Shown here: positions 60,837 through 64,000 of the stretch, one piece after another
Numbering within the stretch: position 1 is the stretch's first letter
Layout: every line of letters starts with the position of its first letter
Assembly (NCBI RefSeq): GCF_949987515.2
Contig: NC_082684.1
Coordinates: 17,847,701 to 17,911,700 of the forward strand
DNA length: 64,000 bases
Direction: 5' to 3'
Source of the DNA: Delphinus delphis
Lineage: Eukaryota; Chordata; Mammalia; Artiodactyla; Delphinidae
Notes under the pieces: generated by a model
What the model saw: only the letters and a program-made list of their open reading frames with translations
Told to the model about the DNA's origin: nothing
Databases searched by the model: none
Translations under genes and position numbers: made by a program

Positions 60837-62700
60837 TATACAGCATATGTTTTTCTTTTTAATTCATTCAGCTTTGGCTTTTGAATGAGAATTTAATCCA
60901 TTTACATTTAAAGTAATTATTGATAGAGAAAGATTATGGTCACCTTGCTATTATTCTCTGTCTTGTGGCATTTATGCTTCTTTTGCTCTCGTCCTTTGTA
61001 GTGAAAATGATTTGATTTCTTCCTCATTTTTTTGTGTATATTCTACAAGTATTTTCTTTATGGTTACCATGAGGCTTACATAAAACACCTTATAGTTGTA
61101 AAAATTTATTTTCAGCTGGTAACACCTGAATTTCAATCACATAAAAAATTTGACACCTCTCTTTGACACACACGTTACTGATATCACAAATTGTATCTTT
61201 TTATATTGTATACCCTTTGCCATATTTTTATAGTTATAATTATTCATATACTTTTGCCTTTTAACTTCTAGACCAAAATTGACAGTGATTTACATGCTAC
61301 TGGTACAACATTACAGTATTCTGTATTTTCTATGCTTACCTTTATCAACATTTATACTTTCATATGCATTCATGTTGCTGATGCTTTCATTCAGCATCCT
61401 TTTATTTCATTTCATTTCAACTTGAAGGACTCCCTTTAGAATTTCTTATAAGTCTAGCCTAGTGGTGATGGATTACCTTAGCTCTTTCTTAGAAAGTTTT
61501 AATTTCTCTTTCATTTCTGAAGGATAGTTTTGTCAGATATATTATTCTTGATTGGCAGATTCTTTTCAGCACTTTGAATACATCCTCTCATTCCCTTCTG
61601 GCCTGAAAAGTTTCTTCTGAGAAATCCACTGATAGTCCTATGATGATTCTGTCATCTATAGCAAGACAGTTTTTATTTCCTGCATTCAAAATTCTCTCTG
61701 TTTTTTATTTTGACACTTTGATTACAATGGATGTTCACGTGGACATCTTCAGTTTTCTCTTATTTGGAAATGTTGGGCCTCTTGAAACTGGATAGCTATT
61801 TCCTTCCCCAGATTTAAGAAATTTCAACCATTATTTTAAAACATAACCTTTTTGCCTTCTAGAATTACCATAATGCATGTATTGCTCTGTTTGATGGTTT
61901 CCCATAAGTCCTTTAAATTCAATCTTTTATTTATTTATTTCTGTTTTGCTAGTCTGACTGGTAATTTCAAATAATCCATCTTTGAATTCAAAAGTTCTTT
62001 TCTGCTTAATCAAGGCTATTTTTGAACCTCTCTAGTGAATTTTTCAGTTCAGTTATTTTATTCTTCAGCCCAAATTTTCTGTTTATTTTTAATATATTTT
62101 CTCTCTTTGTCAAAATGCTGATTTTGTTCCTTCTTCATTTTCTGAACCACGTTTAAGATGGTTATTTTGAATTCTTTGTCAAGTAGTTCATATCTGTATT
62201 TCTTTAGCATTGATTTCTGGAGGTTTATTTTGTTCCTTGTTTGGACCATGCTTTCCTATTTCTTTTTGTTCCTTGAATCTTTATGTGGGTGTCTGTGCAT
62301 TTGATAAAAGAACCACCTTTTCTTGTCTTTACAGACTGGCTTCATACAGAGAAGGACCTTCACCAATCACCCTGGCGAGAGATTCTGGGGGCCCCTCCAG
62401 CATTTTCTGTGGATGTGTCTTCTCTGGACTTGTGCATGTAAATTCCCAGAGGGATGGCCCAGTTTTGCTTTTCAGACATTTGTAATCTCTTGCGCCCTCT
62501 GGTGCCTGTCTCCTGTCAGTGCTTCAAGGTAGGCAATACAGAGACCAGTCCCTCAGGAAACCCCTCAAAAAGCTAGAAAATTGGATGGGTGTTCCATTTC
62601 TTTCTTTCCTCAGGGAGAAACTTGAATTTGGTAGTTTTCACCTGTTTATTTTGCACTGAGCTTGGGGCAGAGGCTACAGCCATTAGTAAATACTAGTTAC
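60837..62700 (-). mobile_element. Same old L1: ORF2 start, ORF1 and 5' UTR
   Basis: The text jumps from the 3' third of ORF2 to its first 100 codons ('ttcattcagctttggctttt', 'atccatttacatttaaagta'), then goes to ORF1 ('ccttctggcctgaaaagttt', 'gagaaatccactgatagtcc') and to the 5' UTR ('gattctgggggcccctcc', 'ccagagggatggcccagtt'). It is in the right orientation and order for one L1 with most of ORF2 missing. The 90 and 69 codon frames at 62210-62532 are 5' UTR by-products. Confidence 0.75.
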
Positions 62701-62719
62701 TATTATCAACTTTTTTCTT

Positions 62720-63480
62720 AGCAGGAGGTTCCTCTAAAAATTGAAAGTAGAGCTACCATACAATCCAGCAATCCCACTTCTGGGTATATCCAAAGGAAAT
62801 GAAAACAGGATATCAAAGGGATATCTGCGTCTCCATGTTCTTTGCAGCATTATTTGCAAAAACCAAGGTAAAGAAATAATCTAAGTGTCCATCCAAAGAT
62901 GAACGAGTAAGGAAATTGTAATGTGTATATATAATATATGAGATATAATATATCATGTACATTATATTACATATATGGAATACTATTCAGCCTTTACAAA
63001 AGAAGGAAATCCTGCCATTTGTGACAGCATGGGTGGACCTTGAGGGCATTAGACTAAGTGAGATAAACCAGACAAAGAAAAACAAATTCTGAATGGAACT
63101 ACTTATAATGGTATCTTGAAAAAAAAAGTCAAACTCAAAAACAGAGAATAAAAGAGTGGTTTCCAGGAGTTGGGGGTGAGGGAAACTTTCACCTATAAAA
63201 TTAATAAGATCTGAGAATCTAATATAAAATGGTGACTATAGTTGATAACACTGTATTGTGTATTGAAATTTGCTGAGAGAGTAGAACTTAAATGTTCTCA
63301 ACAAAAATATTAAAAATAAATTAATAAACATATGCGAGGTTATGGCTTCTGTACTAAAAATAACTATATGGGGGAATCATTTCATAATGTACACATATAT
63401 TAAATCACCCCAATATACAGTTTAAATACCTTTCAATTGTACATATCAATTATACCACAGTGAAGCTGAATTATTTTTAA
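62720..63480 (+). mobile_element. Old L1 3' end, plus strand
   Basis: ORF2 end in sense ('agagctaccatacaatccag', 'tctgggtatatccaaaggaa', 'ggaatactattcagccttta') followed by the L1MA-type 3' UTR ('gtggtttccaggagttgggg', 'ggtgactatagttgataaca', 'ccaatatacagtttaaatac'). It lies tail-out from the inverted L1 on its left, so the two form head-to-head neighbours. Confidence 0.85.
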
Positions 63481-63519
63481 AAGTCAAAGATCATAGAATC
63501 AGATAAAACTTTTTTAAAA
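63481..63519 (+). mobile_element. Old L1 ORF2 endonuclease-region, left edge
   Basis: 'catagaatcagataaaactt' leads into the L1 segment that resumes right of the SINE. Too short to place exactly. Confidence 0.4.
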
Positions 63520-63529
63520 GAAAGATCCA
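63520..63529 (+). repeat. Target-site duplication, left copy
   Basis: 'gaaagatcca' is identical to 63709-63718. Confidence 0.88.
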
Positions 63530-63708
63530 GGCCTTCCCTGGTGGTACAGTGGTTGGGGGTCCGCCTGTCGATGCAGGGGAAGCAGGTTCGTGCCCCGGTC
63601 TGGGAGGATCCTGCGTGCCGCGGAGCAGCTGGGCCCGTGGGCCGTGGCCGCTGAGCCTGCGCGTCCGGGGCCTGTGCTCCGCGGCGGGACAGGCCACAGC
63701 GGTGAGAG
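63530..63708 (+). mobile_element. CHR-type SINE, 3'-truncated, no A-tail
   Basis: Opens 'ggccttccctggtggtacag' (box A carries a change, 'tggtacagtgg'), box B 'aggttcgtgcc', then a well-kept CpG-rich body that stops at 'acagcggtgagag'. The usual 'gcccgcgtaccgcaaaa' is absent. A 10-base exact duplication borders both ends, so the truncation existed at insertion or the tail was removed precisely. The overlapping frames are by-products. Confidence 0.93.
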
Positions 63709-63718
63709 GAAAGATCCA
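63709..63718 (+). repeat. Target-site duplication, right copy
   Basis: Identical to 63520-63529. Confidence 0.88.
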
Positions 63719-64000
63719 ACTATATGCTGTCTACCAGATACCCATATTGTATATAACGACAAAGACAGGTTAAAGCCAAAAGAATGGAAAATTATATACC
63801 ATGCAAACACTTACCAAAAGAAAGTTTGAGTGTCTATATTTTTATCAGAAAATATAGGCATTAGAAAAAGAGCTATTAACAGTGATAAAGAGGCTTGTTA
63901 CATGGTGATTAAGGGAATCAGTTATCAAGATAAAATAGTAATCCTAAATATTTGTGTACCTTCCAAATAAATGAAACAACAACAAATAGAACTGAGAGGT
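63719..64000 (+). mobile_element. Old L1 ORF2 endonuclease-domain fragment
   Basis: 'actatatgctgtctaccaga', 'ggttaaagccaaaagaatgg', 'taccatgcaaacacttacca' and 'ggaatcagttatcaagataa' follow the L1 ORF2 N-terminal part in sense. It runs off the window end. Divergence is high and no long frame survives. Confidence 0.75.

Noticed and set aside
1..64000. Bacterial, phage or plasmid-type systems (operons, defence islands, integrases)
   Set aside because: Composition, SINEs, LINEs, MaLR LTRs and lack of long frames are those of a mammalian nuclear genome.

Overview
This window looks like mammalian nuclear DNA with no host protein-coding gene that I can support. It is AT-rich and dominated by interspersed repeats. 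Five copies of a tRNA-derived SINE with the head 'ggcttccctggtggcgcagtgg' match the CHR family of whales, dolphins and hippos. The young L1 copies share the cetartiodactyl-type L1 3' end, and the Tigger-like element resembles laurasiatherian Tigger1 copies. A cetacean is the most likely source. Species cannot be fixed from the sequence alone.

Layout. 0-9.5 kb: a CHR SINE, a Tigger-type DNA transposon deletion derivative (1261-1924), scattered old L2, MIR and L1 remnants, and AT-rich unique sequence. 9.5-25 kb: a nested block of old L1 copies, almost all on the minus strand. It is interrupted by a poly(A)-type insert of unknown origin (11712-11888), a full-length CHR SINE (12840-13160), a MaLR-type LTR (13952-14316), a nearly complete 7.2 kb L1 on the minus strand (15478-22652) with its 5' UTR and both ORFs broken by stops and frameshifts, a candidate solo LTR (23053-23406) and a further L1 3' end. 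25-31.7 kb: mostly unique sequence, with one plus-strand L1 3' end carrying a (GT)n run. 31.7-37.6 kb: another old minus-strand L1, split by a CHR SINE and by a younger 5'-truncated L1. 37.6-59.8 kb: mostly unique DNA with MIR and L2 relics, a plus-strand L1 fragment with a small opposite-strand L1 insert (42.4 kb), an MST-like LTR nested in an older repeat (48.2 kb), a CHR SINE (57.6 kb) and an MLT1-like LTR (58.1 kb). 59.8-64 kb: an internally deleted old L1 on the minus strand, an L1 3' end on the plus strand, and a CHR SINE that has lost its A-tail.

Nothing here works as a gene system. The only protein-like reading frames I trust are decayed retrotransposon or transposon remnants. The most informative content is the insertion history: target-site duplications and host-element continuity give a clear relative order for several events. 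I found no convincing undescribed system. The best leads are the unidentified polyadenylated insert at 11.7 kb, the tailless CHR SINE at 63.5 kb, the GC-rich L1 5' UTR as a possible promoter, and a few unique blocks that could be tested for conservation. Family names below are from memory of consensus sequences and were not checked with a repeat database.
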